A DNA stretch of 48,045 nt. Origin: Clostridiales bacterium. Lineage in GTDB: Bacteria; Bacillota; Clostridia; Christensenellales; Aristaeellaceae. The position numbers and the translations under genes are program-made. The first letter of the stretch is position 1. Every line of letters begins with the position of its first letter. The notes under the pieces were generated by a model. That model saw only the letters and a program-made list of their open reading frames with translations, was not told the origin of the DNA and did not search any database. The stretch spans positions 1 through 48,045 of the forward strand of contig DUQZ01000003.1 in assembly GCA_012837525.1 (NCBI GenBank), in the 5' to 3' direction. Positions 36,316-44,232 of the stretch are shown here, in pieces.

Positions 36316-37194
36316 TCAGGCGGTGCGCTCGTTGCCGATGAAACTGATGTTGAGCGTACCGGGGCCGGCATGGGCGCCGATGACTGGCCCGATCATCTGG
36401 ATGCGGATCTCGCCCAGGTCGCTTAGGCGGTTTTTAAGCTGGGTTTTGAGCATCTCCGCCTCTTCCTGCGCGTCCCCGTGCATGATAATGACGGATTTGC
36501 CCTTGCTTTCGCCGATGTTTTCCACCGTCTTGTCCACCAGCATCTTCATGGCCTTCTTGCGGCCCTGCACCTTGGCCTGAGCCTCCAGCTTGCCGGCCCT
36601 TGAGATGGTGAGGATGGGCTTGATGTCCAGCATCGTGCCCATGATGGCGCTGGTGGCGGAGATACGGCCGCCGCGGCGCAGGTAGGCCAAATCCCCCACG
36701 GTAAACCAGGCCTGGGCCTTTAAGCGGTTGTCCATCACCCATTGGGCGACGGTGTCGATGTCCGCGCCCTGCTCATACAGCGCGTGCGCGCCCAAAATCA
36801 GCAGGGACTGGGGGGCGGAGATGGACAGGGTATCCACCACGATGAAGCGGCGCTCTGGATATTTCTCCAGCAGCTCCTTTTGCGCCTCCAGGATGTTTAG
36901 GTAGGTGGCGGAAATCTGGGAGGAGAAGGCCAGGAACAGCAAGTCCTTCTCTTTGAGGATGGGCTCAAAATAATCCAGGTAGACCGCGGTGGGCAAAAGC
37001 GAGGTGAAGGGCTTGGCGCCCGCGCGCATGCGGTCAAACAGCACCTTCTCCGCGCCAGAAGCGCCGTTGTCATCAAAATACTCGACATCATCCAGGTTGT
37101 AGGGCATCCTGACGATGGGAATGTTCTTTTCCTTGGCGATCTCAAAATGCAGGTCGCTGTCGCTGTCACTCATGAGGATATAATTCTTGGACAT
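36316..37194 (-). CDS. DegV family fatty-acid-binding protein (copy 2)
   Basis: 292 residues, paralogous to the protein at 30812-31681. Visible are NYILMSDSDSDLHF at the start, KPFTSLLPTAVYLDYF, LAFSSQISATYLNIL, VVDTLSISAPQSLLILGA, DLAYLRRGGRISATSAIMGTMLDIKPI and the closing GPVIGAHAGPGTLNISF. I start at the ATG at 37194, six bases after AGGAGG; the longer frame to 37263 covers the promoter. First gene of the leftward run degV-pyridoxal kinase-ZIP-SNF2. Confidence 0.92.
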   Translation of the reverse strand: MSKNYILMSDSDSDLHFEIAKEKNIPIVRMPYNLDDVEYFDDNGASGAEKVLFDRMRAGAKPFTSLLPTAVYLDYFEPILKEKDLLFLAFSSQISATYLNILEAQKELLEKYPERRFIVVDTLSISAPQSLLILGAHALYEQGADIDTVAQWVMDNRLKAQAWFTVGDLAYLRRGGRISATSAIMGTMLDIKPILTISRAGKLEAQAKVQGRKKAMKMLVDKTVENIGESKGKSVIIMHGDAQEEAEMLKTQLKNRLSDLGEIRIQMIGPVIGAHAGPGTLNISFIGNERTA

Positions 37195-37234
37195 ATGGCC
37201 CTCCTGTCTTTTCTCAGGTGTGTTAAACAGTCTG

Positions 37235-37263
37235 ATAATAAACGTTTCCCAACAAAAATGCAA
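37235..37263 (-). promoter_or_regulatory. Promoter of degV copy 2 and the genes after it
   Basis: Minus-strand TTGCAT (37258-37263), a 17-bp spacer and TATTAT (37235-37240). Confidence 0.75.
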
Positions 37264-37309
37264 GTTTTGACGGAAATCATCAAACGGTTTTTCTTATCTG
37301 TTTATACCC

Positions 37310-37336
37310 AAAAAAGAAGCCGCGCGATGGCGGCTT
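37310..37336 (-). terminator. Terminator after the BIG2/CHAP-like gene
   Basis: Minus-strand hairpin AAGCCGC (37330-37336) with GCGGCTT (37317-37323), followed by CTTTTTTGGG. Confidence 0.85.
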
Positions 37337-37358
37337 AATCAGTAATGCTTTTTATTGC

Positions 37359-38246
37359 TCAATACCACGTTTGACCAAAAACGTTGATGTAGAACTTGTC
37401 GACATAATCGTACAGGTAGGTATCCGGATTGGTCTGCATTTCCTTGGGCACAGCGGTGATGTTGCGCTCCTTGCGCTCGGCCAGGCTGTCGTAGATGTAC
37501 TGATAGCGGCGGATGCGCGCGTTGAGGTTGCCCTCCACCGTGTCCAGGATGTACTTGCCCTCGCCCAGCGGCTGCACCGCGGTGACCAGGGCCACGTGCG
37601 TGTAGGGCGTGCTGCCCCTGCGGCCGTAGATGATGTAATAGCCGGGGCGCGGGATGTTGGACAGGCGGTTGCGGCTTTGGAAGCCTTCAAACAGCTTGGT
37701 CTGGGAGGCCTGGCGCACCGCGAACAGGGAGCCGTCGGGCAGGGGCGGCGCGGACTTGGCGCGGTACTCCCTGTCCATCTCAATCCCTACCTCGTCAAAC
37801 TGAAAGCCCACAAAGGCGCCGCACCAGCCAAAGCCGTTTTTGGCGTGGGGGTTAAACCACTGGGTGTATTTGTTGTACTTGGGCAGCGCCTGGTTGTTGG
37901 CCTCCGCCCACTCGGCGATGGCGCGGTCGATAACCTGGGTAATCTGCTCCGGCACGGGTTTTTCCCCTACCTGCACCTCACAGCGGATGATGACCTCATC
38001 CTTCTTGTTGCGGCACAGAACCAGCGTATAGCCCTCTGCCATGGCGGTGATGACGCCGTCCTGGGTAACCGTCGCGATGTCCTCATGCTCGCTCTCCCAG
38101 GTGCCCTCAGCACCAAAAGGCTCGCTTGCCTCGCCTTCCTGCATGATGAGCAGGTGGAGCTGCGGCGGGCGCTTGCTGGCGGCAGAAGCAGGCAGCAGGG
38201 CCAGGACAAGCAGCAATACCAAAAAGGCTGTTGCCAAACGTTTCAT
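37359..38246 (-). CDS. Secreted BIG2-plus-CHAP-like protein, probable cell wall amidase/endopeptidase
   Basis: 295 residues. Signal peptide at 1-22 (ending ASA). Residues about 28-92 resemble a bacterial Ig-like BIG2 domain (TWESEHEDIATVTQDGVITAMAEG). The rest looks like a CHAP/NlpC-type papain-fold domain: a probable catalytic Cys in GFGWCGAFVGF, a His in PYTHVALVTAV and a polar residue in DTVEGNLN. Such enzymes cut peptidoglycan peptides or amide bonds. The family match is by motif order, not full alignment, so activity is inferred. Preceded on the same strand by the SH3 protein gene but separated by a terminator. Confidence 0.8.
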   Translation of the reverse strand: MKRLATAFLVLLLVLALLPASAASKRPPQLHLLIMQEGEASEPFGAEGTWESEHEDIATVTQDGVITAMAEGYTLVLCRNKKDEVIIRCEVQVGEKPVPEQITQVIDRAIAEWAEANNQALPKYNKYTQWFNPHAKNGFGWCGAFVGFQFDEVGIEMDREYRAKSAPPLPDGSLFAVRQASQTKLFEGFQSRNRLSNIPRPGYYIIYGRRGSTPYTHVALVTAVQPLGEGKYILDTVEGNLNARIRRYQYIYDSLAERKERNITAVPKEMQTNPDTYLYDYVDKFYINVFGQTWY

Positions 38247-38320
38247 GTGAATGTATCCCTCCGTTGTGCTCTTAGTTTGACAGAATTATTCCCGTCAAGA
38301 ACACATGGTTAAGGTATCAG

Positions 38321-38354
38321 AAAAGGAGGCGGGCTGCAACTTGCGCAGCCCGCC
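38321..38354 (-). terminator. Terminator after the SH3/zinc-ribbon gene
   Basis: Minus-strand GGCGGGCTGC (38345-38354) pairs over 10 bp with GCAGCCCGCC (38328-38337), then TCCTTTTCTG. Confidence 0.82.
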
Positions 38355-38412
38355 TGACATGCATCCCTATCAATTGTTTGCTTGTTTACGTTTGTGGGTC
38401 TCTTTCGTTTTA

Positions 38413-39108
38413 TCAGTTGCCGCTGGTAAGGAACACGCCGCAATACGGGCAATAGTTAAAATGGTTCCCCTCCGGCAACTGTTTGCCGCAGTTGGGGCAA
38501 AAGGCAAACCAGGGGCTTGGCGCAGGAATGCTTGGCATGCCCAGTCGCTGGCTGACCCAGTGATCATGCAGCGTCACCGCGTTAATCCAGGCCCGCCTCA
38601 TGGACCGGTCGCTTGTGGCCGTGCGCGCGTCGTAAAACTCCACCTGCACAAAGCCGTTTTCCGCGTCGATGACCTTGACCGCGGTGCCGCTTGGCACATT
38701 GTATTTTGACATGGCATAGTCAACCCCCGGCCCCCAATAGGCCTTGGCGTCAGATTTTGTTGAGTCAATGCCAAGCAGCGTATCCTTGTATACCGTGTTG
38801 ATGTCCACGTTCACCCGCTTTAAGCCGGTGTAGGCACGGTACCGGGTGCCCCTGACAAGGAAGTCGACTTGTACCCACCAGATGTCGTTGTGGTTGTCCC
38901 AGTCCGCGCTGATTACCTCCACCTGTGCCGTCTGCCAGTCCTTTTGGAAATAGGTGCCTGGCTCGTCATACTGGGTGCCCGGCCCCGTCCTTGTTGACAG
39001 ACGCATCGTCAAACTTGCTGTAACAGCCCCTACGCTTGAGGTCATCAGCAGGCAGACGCACAGGAGCAGGGAGAACAATACGCCAGCCAACCGTCTGCTT
39101 TGACGCAT
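38413..39108 (-). CDS. Secreted SH3-like protein with C-terminal zinc ribbon
   Basis: 231 residues. Signal peptide at about 1-28. Two SH3-like units follow, each opening with a GPG motif (RTGPGTQYDEPG near 41; YWGPGVDYAMSKYNVPSG near 124). The tail, residues about 203-227, is a compact zinc ribbon, CPNCGKQL and YCPYCGVF, of the kind normally seen in cytoplasmic Firmicutes proteins. SH3 units outside the cell often bind peptidoglycan. It is odd that the metal site lies in an exported protein. Promoter at 39158-39187; ribosome binding site GAAGGGTGG is moderate. Confidence 0.85.
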   Translation of the reverse strand: MRQSRRLAGVLFSLLLCVCLLMTSSVGAVTASLTMRLSTRTGPGTQYDEPGTYFQKDWQTAQVEVISADWDNHNDIWWVQVDFLVRGTRYRAYTGLKRVNVDINTVYKDTLLGIDSTKSDAKAYWGPGVDYAMSKYNVPSGTAVKVIDAENGFVQVEFYDARTATSDRSMRRAWINAVTLHDHWVSQRLGMPSIPAPSPWFAFCPNCGKQLPEGNHFNYCPYCGVFLTSGN

Positions 39109-39157
39109 TCAATCACCCACCCTTCTTGGTTTTTTAGTTGTGTCTTGAGTCGATTTG

Positions 39158-39187
39158 ATTGTAACAGACAAATCAGGATGGCGTCAA
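39158..39187 (-). promoter_or_regulatory. Promoter of the SH3/zinc-ribbon gene
   Basis: Minus-strand TTGACG (39182-39187), an 18-bp spacer and TACAAT (39158-39163). The rest of the 350-base gap to ppdK (39188-39364) shows only a loose inverted repeat (AAAACCC near 39279, GGGTTTT near 39329) of unknown meaning. Confidence 0.7.
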
Positions 39188-39364
39188 GCAAGTGCGGCAC
39201 CTGAAACAGATCCCACTTTTGATTTGGGGGCAGCACATCCGCTTTGGCCGGCGCGTATCTGATGAATGATCATAGGAAAACCCACAAAAAATCCTTCCTG
39301 ACCTCGGTGTGACACGTGTTCCTGCCGGGTTTTGTACATCTTCAACAAATATCGGCTTGAATCA

Positions 39365-39393
39365 TTGAAAAAGCGGGTAATTTTATGTATGAT
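39365..39393 (+). promoter_or_regulatory. Promoter of ppdK
   Basis: TTGAAA (39365-39370), a 17-bp spacer and TATGAT (39388-39393). The leader has a GCGCCT-CGGC-AGGCGC hairpin before the AAGGAGG at 39445. Confidence 0.78.
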
Positions 39394-39458
39394 AATAGGT
39401 GGTGTGCGCCTCGGCAGGCGCCAACTGCCACAAGAGAAGAACCTAAGGAGGAAAACGA

Positions 39459-42095
39459 ATGCCGAAATATGTATACCTGTTTACTGAGGGGAACGCTGCC
39501 ATGCGCAACCTGCTGGGTGGCAAAGGTGCCAACCTGGCGGAGATGACCAACATCGGGCTGCCCGTCCCCCAGGGGTTTACGGTCACCACGGAAGCCTGCA
39601 CCCGCTACTATGAGGACGGCAAGACCATCGCGCCGGAAATCGAACAGCAGATTTATGAGGCGATGGAGAAGGCTGAAAAAATCGCCGGCAAGAAATTTGG
39701 CGATATCAATGACCCCTTCCTGGTTTCCGTCCGTTCAGGCTCCCGTGCCTCCATGCCGGGCATGATGGACACCATCTTGAACCTGGGTCTGAATGACGTT
39801 GCGGTTGAAGGCCTGGCCAAATTGACCGGCAACGAGCGTTTCGCGTACGACTCCTACCGCCGTTTCATTCAGATGTTCTCTGACGTCGTGATGGAAGTGG
39901 AGCGCAGGCTGTTTGACGCGGAGCTGGACAAAATCAAGGAAGAAAAGGGCGTAACCGGGGATACCGACTTGGACGCCAATGACATGAAGGAAGTGGTGCG
40001 CCGCTTCAAGGCCATCTACCAGAAGGAAAAGGGCGAGGAATTCCCCCAGGATCCCAAGGTGCAGCTGATGGAGTCCATCAAGGCCGTGTTCCGCTCCTGG
40101 GACAACCCGCGCGCCAACTACTACCGCCGCATGAACGACATCCCCTATGACTGGGGCACCGCTGTCAACGTCCAGGCCATGGTGTTTGGCAACATGGGCG
40201 ATGACTCCGGCACAGGCGTTGCCTTTACCCGCAACCCCTCCACCGGTGAAAACAAGCTGTACGGCGAATACCTGATGAACGCTCAGGGCGAGGACGTGGT
40301 CGCGGGCATCCGCACCCCCAACCCCATCATCACCATGCATGAGAGCATGCCCGAGGTGTATGACCAGTTCGTCAGCATCGCCGAAAAACTGGAAAAGCAC
40401 TACCGCGACATGCAGGACATGGAGTTCACCATTGAGCGCGGCAAACTGTACATGCTGCAGACCAGAAACGGCAAGCGCACCGCTGCCGCCGCCCTGAAAA
40501 TCGCGGTGGACCTGGTGAACGAAGGCTTGATCAGCGAAGAAGACGCCGTCTTGAAGGTGGATCCCCTCCAGCTGGATACCCTGCTGCATCCCAATTTTGA
40601 CACCAAGGCTCTGGGCGAAGCCACCCCCGTGGCAACCGGCCTGCCCGCCTCCCCCGGCGCTGGCGCCGGCGAGGTGTATTTCACCGCGCATGAGGCTGCC
40701 CAGGCTGCCAAGGAAGGCAAGAGCGTCATCCTGGTGCGTGAGGAAACCACCCCAGAGGACATCGAGGGCATGGACCTGTCCAAGGCCATCCTGACCGCGC
40801 GCGGCGGCATGACCAGCCACGCGGCCGTTGTGGCCCGCGGCATGGGCCGTCCGGCTGTGGTTGGCTGCCATGACATCTTCATTGATGAGGCCGCCAAGAA
40901 GATGACCACCAACAAGGGTGAAGTCTTCCACGAAGGCGACACCATCAGCATTGACGGCACGACCGGCAAGGTCTACCGCGGGCTGATCCCCACCGTGGAC
41001 GCCGCCGTGACCGGCGACTTCGCCACCCTGATGGACTGGGCCGACAAAGCCCGCCGCCTGAAGGTGCGAACCAACGCGGACACCCCGCGTGACACCAAGC
41101 AGGCGGTTGAGTTTGGCGCCGAAGGCATCGGCCTGTGCCGTACCGAGCACATGTTCTTTGAAGCCAGCCGCATTGCCCTGGTGCGCGAGATGATCCTGGC
41201 GGACACCGAGGAGCAGCGCCGCGAGGCCCTGCGCAAGATCCTGCCCATGCAGCAAAAGGACTTTGAGGAGATGTTCATCGCGCTGGAAGGCCGCCCGATG
41301 ACCGTGCGCTACCTGGATCCGCCGCTGCATGAGTTCCTGCCCCAGAAGAACATGACCGAGGAAATCGATGCCCTGGCCAAGCAGCTGGGCACCTCCAAGG
41401 AAAAGATCATCGAGAAGATCGAAGCGCTGCACGAGTTTAACCCCATGATGGGCCACCGCGGCTGCCGTCTCTCCGTCACCTATCCTGAAATCGCCGAGAT
41501 GCAGACCCGCGCTGTGCTGCAGGCCGCGCTGAAGGTGAAAAAGGACACCGGCATGAAGATCGTGCCCGAGATCATGATCCCCCTCATTGGCACCAAGAAG
41601 GAACTGGCCTATGTCAAGCAGGTGGTCATGGACACGGCGGAGAAGATCTTCAAGGAGCAGAACGACGAGATCGAGTTCATGGTCGGCACCATGATTGAAA
41701 TCCCGCGCGCCTGCGTGACCGCGGACGAAGTCGCCGAAGAGGCCGAGTTCTTCAGCTTTGGCACCAATGACTTAACCCAGATGGGCTTTGGCTTTAGCCG
41801 CGATGACGCGACGAAGTTCCTGGATTCCTACTACGAGAAGAAGATCCTGGAGTCCGACCCCTTTGCCCGCCTGGATCAAAACGGCATCGGCAAGCTGGTT
41901 GAGACCGCCATCACCCTGGGCCGCAAAGGCCGCCCCGGCATCAAACTGGGCGTGTGCGGCGAACACGGCGGTGATCCCTCCTCCATCGAATTCTTCCACA
42001 AGGTGGGCTTGGACTACGTGAGCTGCTCCCCCTTCCGCGTGCCAATCGCGCGCCTGGCCGCAGCCCATGCCGCCATCAACGAGAAAAAGGCGTAA
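39459..42095 (+). CDS. ppdK: Pyruvate, phosphate dikinase
   Basis: 878 residues. The enzyme interconverts pyruvate, ATP and Pi with PEP, AMP and PPi, allowing PPi-linked glycolysis or gluconeogenesis in anaerobes. The N-terminal ATP-grasp part has LLGGKGANLAEMTNIGLPVP and SVRSGSRASMPGMMDT. The central swivelling domain carries the phospho-His at about residue 454 in GGMTSHAAVVARGMGRP. The C-terminal PEP barrel has RTEHMFF, FSFGTNDLTQMGFGFSRDD and GVCGEHGGDP. Length fits the Clostridium type. No PPDK regulatory kinase gene is adjacent. It has its own promoter and terminator. Confidence 0.98.
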   Translation: MPKYVYLFTEGNAAMRNLLGGKGANLAEMTNIGLPVPQGFTVTTEACTRYYEDGKTIAPEIEQQIYEAMEKAEKIAGKKFGDINDPFLVSVRSGSRASMPGMMDTILNLGLNDVAVEGLAKLTGNERFAYDSYRRFIQMFSDVVMEVERRLFDAELDKIKEEKGVTGDTDLDANDMKEVVRRFKAIYQKEKGEEFPQDPKVQLMESIKAVFRSWDNPRANYYRRMNDIPYDWGTAVNVQAMVFGNMGDDSGTGVAFTRNPSTGENKLYGEYLMNAQGEDVVAGIRTPNPIITMHESMPEVYDQFVSIAEKLEKHYRDMQDMEFTIERGKLYMLQTRNGKRTAAAALKIAVDLVNEGLISEEDAVLKVDPLQLDTLLHPNFDTKALGEATPVATGLPASPGAGAGEVYFTAHEAAQAAKEGKSVILVREETTPEDIEGMDLSKAILTARGGMTSHAAVVARGMGRPAVVGCHDIFIDEAAKKMTTNKGEVFHEGDTISIDGTTGKVYRGLIPTVDAAVTGDFATLMDWADKARRLKVRTNADTPRDTKQAVEFGAEGIGLCRTEHMFFEASRIALVREMILADTEEQRREALRKILPMQQKDFEEMFIALEGRPMTVRYLDPPLHEFLPQKNMTEEIDALAKQLGTSKEKIIEKIEALHEFNPMMGHRGCRLSVTYPEIAEMQTRAVLQAALKVKKDTGMKIVPEIMIPLIGTKKELAYVKQVVMDTAEKIFKEQNDEIEFMVGTMIEIPRACVTADEVAEEAEFFSFGTNDLTQMGFGFSRDDATKFLDSYYEKKILESDPFARLDQNGIGKLVETAITLGRKGRPGIKLGVCGEHGGDPSSIEFFHKVGLDYVSCSPFRVPIARLAAAHAAINEKKA

Positions 42096-42118
42096 GTAAC
42101 TACACCTAAGCATATCAC

Positions 42119-42146
42119 AACGCCTCCCGGGATACCGGGAGGCGTT
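42119..42146. terminator. Terminator after ppdK
   Basis: AACGCCTCCCGG and CCGGGAGGCGTT form a perfect 12-bp stem around GATA. The T run is short (TTGTTCT). It lies between convergent genes and may serve both. Confidence 0.82.
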
Positions 42147-42166
42147 GTTCTGTATAGGCTGTGTGA

Positions 42167-42910
42167 TTATTCTTCGTCGTCCAGATTGGTGCTGATATCA
42201 TCGGTTGATTTGGCGAGGGTAGCCATTAAAGTATCCAGTTCTTTTTTTGACAGCTCCCGCCAGTGGCCGGGCTGCATCTTGCCCAGGCGGATGTTCATGA
42301 TGCGCACACGGCGCAGATGCGTCACCTGGTAGCCCAGGTACTCACACATGCGGCGGATCTGCCGGTTTAAGCCCTGCACCAGGATCAGCCGGAAGGAATG
42401 CTGCCCTGTTTGGTGAATCACGCAGGGCAGGGTAATCTGCCCCAGGATGGGCACGCCCTCCGCCATCCGCTGCAAAAAGCGTGGGGTGATGGGCTTGTCC
42501 ACGGTGACCAGGTATTCCTTCTCGTGCTGGCCGGTAGCGCGCAAAATACGGTTGACGATGTCCCCGTCGCTGGTGAGCAGGATCAGTCCCTCGCTGTCCT
42601 TGTCCAGCCGGCCGATGGGAAAGATGCGGCCGGGGTAGTTGATGTAATCCACAATATTCAGCGGCTCCCTGCGGTCGGTGGTGCAGACAATGCCGCGCGG
42701 CTTAAAGAGCGCCAGGTAGACCTTCTGCCCCGCGCCGTCCAGCAGCACCCCGTTGACCGTGACGCTGGCGCCATAGGGCACGCGCTCTGCCTTGTTGGCA
42801 ACTCGGCTGTTGATGGTCACCTTGCCCGCTTCAAGCAGCCTGTCGGCCTCGCGCCTGGAGCAATAGCCGCTGTCTGAAATATACTTGTTGATGGACCGGT
42901 TGTCTTCCAA
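42167..42910 (-). CDS. rluF: 23S rRNA pseudouridine synthase, RluF type (RsuA/RluF family)
   Basis: 247 residues. An N-terminal S4 RNA-binding domain (INKYISDSGYCSRREADRLLEAGKV) is followed by the synthase domain with the catalytic Asp in PIGRLDKDSEGLILLT and later QGLNRQIRRMCEYLGY. RluF isomerises a uridine near the peptidyl-transferase centre of 23S rRNA. I place the start at a TTG at 42910: GGAG lies six bases ahead, and a TATGAT -10 box (42937-42942) sits inside the longer ATG frame at 42967. Family is certain; RluF over RluB-type is likely from the S4 sequence. Confidence 0.88.
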   Translation of the reverse strand: MEDNRSINKYISDSGYCSRREADRLLEAGKVTINSRVANKAERVPYGASVTVNGVLLDGAGQKVYLALFKPRGIVCTTDRREPLNIVDYINYPGRIFPIGRLDKDSEGLILLTSDGDIVNRILRATGQHEKEYLVTVDKPITPRFLQRMAEGVPILGQITLPCVIHQTGQHSFRLILVQGLNRQIRRMCEYLGYQVTHLRRVRIMNIRLGKMQPGHWRELSKKELDTLMATLAKSTDDISTNLDDEE

Positions 42911-43046
42911 GCTGTTCTCCTGCCTATGTGATAAATCTATCATACGCCTTTTTGACGCATTTTTCATCTGTCAATTCATATAAAAATCAACCATCAGTTG
43001 AATGCTGCTTGCCAAATGGGTGCTGGTGTTTGCGGCATATCCTGCC

Positions 43047-43067
43047 TATAATCAAACTGTCCGGACA
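43047..43067 (+). promoter_or_regulatory. -10 box and palindrome upstream of the XRE-TPR gene
   Basis: TATAAT at 43047-43052, with no clear -35, is followed by the perfect palindrome TGTCCGGACA at 43058-43067, which covers the expected transcription start. This is a plausible operator for self-repression by the XRE protein. Confidence 0.5.
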
Positions 43068-43092
43068 AATGAATGGATAAAGGATGAAAACG

Positions 43093-44118
43093 ATGGACAT
43101 TGGAAAGAAAATTAAACAGCTTCGGAATGAAAAAGGCCTTACCCAGGAAACTGTGGCAGCCGCGCTTTCGGTGAGCCCGCAGGCCGTCAGCAAATGGGAG
43201 AATGGCATCACCCTGCCGGACATTGTGTTGTTGCCCGCGTTGTCCACCTACTTCGGGGTCAGCCTGGATGAATTGTTTGACTTATCCGATGAAACAAGGC
43301 TGGAGCGGATCCAGAACATGCTGTGGGATGAGCGAATTCTGCCCCAAAACACGGTCCGGACGGAAACCGCTTTCTTATTGGAACACGCGAAAGCGCACCC
43401 GGAGGATCCAAAAGCCTACACCCTCTTAGCGCAGATGGAAAACCACCTGGCCAAAACCCATCATCAGCAGGCTGCCGATTATGCCAGGCAGGCAATCCTT
43501 CGCAATCCGGAAGAGAAAACGGCGCATTCAGAGTTGGTTGAAGCCGAGGGCGGCCGGCACGCGGACTGGTATTACGCGACGCATCATCACCTGATCAACT
43601 GGTATCAGGAATTTGTCAAGCAGCATCCCACCTACCGCAGCGGCTATATGTGGCTGATAGACCAGCTGATGGATGATTACCGGTTTGAGGAAGCCAGCTG
43701 CTACCTGGACCAGATGGCACAGATTGACACCACGTTCCGCACACCGCTGTACCGCGGGAAAATCGCCTGGATGGCGGGCAAACAAGAGGAAGCCTTTGTC
43801 ATCTGGGACAGGATGTGCGAGGAATTTGGGCAGGATTGGCTTACCTGGCTTTGCATGGGTGATAATTTGGCGCGCGCAGGCCGCTTTGAGGAAGCAAAGC
43901 GCTATTACAAAAAGGCGCTTGAAATCCAGCCCGTGCCCAAATATGTTGATGCCCTGGAATCCATTGCCCAGATTTGTGAGCGGGAAGAAAAGAATGAAGA
44001 AGCGATCCAGGCGCTGGAGGAAGAGCTTGTCATTTTAAAGGAGCAATGGGACACCACCATCGGTGAGACGGCCGATAAAATCCACCGGGAAATTGCCAGG
44101 CTTAAAAAGCTGCTGTAA
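43093..44118 (+). CDS. XRE-family transcriptional regulator with TPR-like repeats
   Basis: 341 residues. The N-terminal helix-turn-helix (about 1-60) has IGKKIKQLRNEKGLTQETVAAALSVSPQAVSKWENG, the Cro/CI-like consensus of Firmicutes XRE proteins. The remainder is helical with TPR-like units (AYTLLAQMENHLAKTHHQQAADYARQAI, then RFEEAKRYYKKALEIQP, EKNEEAIQALEEELV). Such proteins can sense peptides or partner proteins through the TPR part. The ATG at 43093 is used because AAAGGA lies eight bases before it; the ATG at 43084 would overlap that site. The target is unknown. Confidence 0.87.
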   Translation: MDIGKKIKQLRNEKGLTQETVAAALSVSPQAVSKWENGITLPDIVLLPALSTYFGVSLDELFDLSDETRLERIQNMLWDERILPQNTVRTETAFLLEHAKAHPEDPKAYTLLAQMENHLAKTHHQQAADYARQAILRNPEEKTAHSELVEAEGGRHADWYYATHHHLINWYQEFVKQHPTYRSGYMWLIDQLMDDYRFEEASCYLDQMAQIDTTFRTPLYRGKIAWMAGKQEEAFVIWDRMCEEFGQDWLTWLCMGDNLARAGRFEEAKRYYKKALEIQPVPKYVDALESIAQICEREEKNEEAIQALEEELVILKEQWDTTIGETADKIHREIARLKKLL

Positions 44119-44196
44119 TCCCTTCCGATCTGCCATGCTGCTTCGGTTTTTCACCCAGAAACGCTTATTTTTGACGATCGCGCGCGCAAAGCGTGG

Positions 44197-44205
44197 TATA
44201 CTCAA
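44197..44205 (+). promoter_or_regulatory. -10 element of the AAA ATPase gene
   Basis: TATACT at 44197-44202 preceded by TGG, an extended -10. A TTGACG lies at 44171-44176 but at 20 bp, longer than ideal. Confidence 0.5.
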
Positions 44206-44232
44206 CATAACAAAGCGATCGGAGTGAGTGAT

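Noticed and set aside
39279..39335. AAAACCC...GGGTTTT inverted repeat as a terminator or small RNA
   Set aside because: The arms are far apart, no gene ends here, and no promoter fits; meaning unknown.
39735..41456. 573-codon frame antisense to ppdK
   Set aside because: A mirror frame caused by GC-rich codon bias; the composition is His/Gly/Val-rich with no domain, and ppdK on the other strand is certain.
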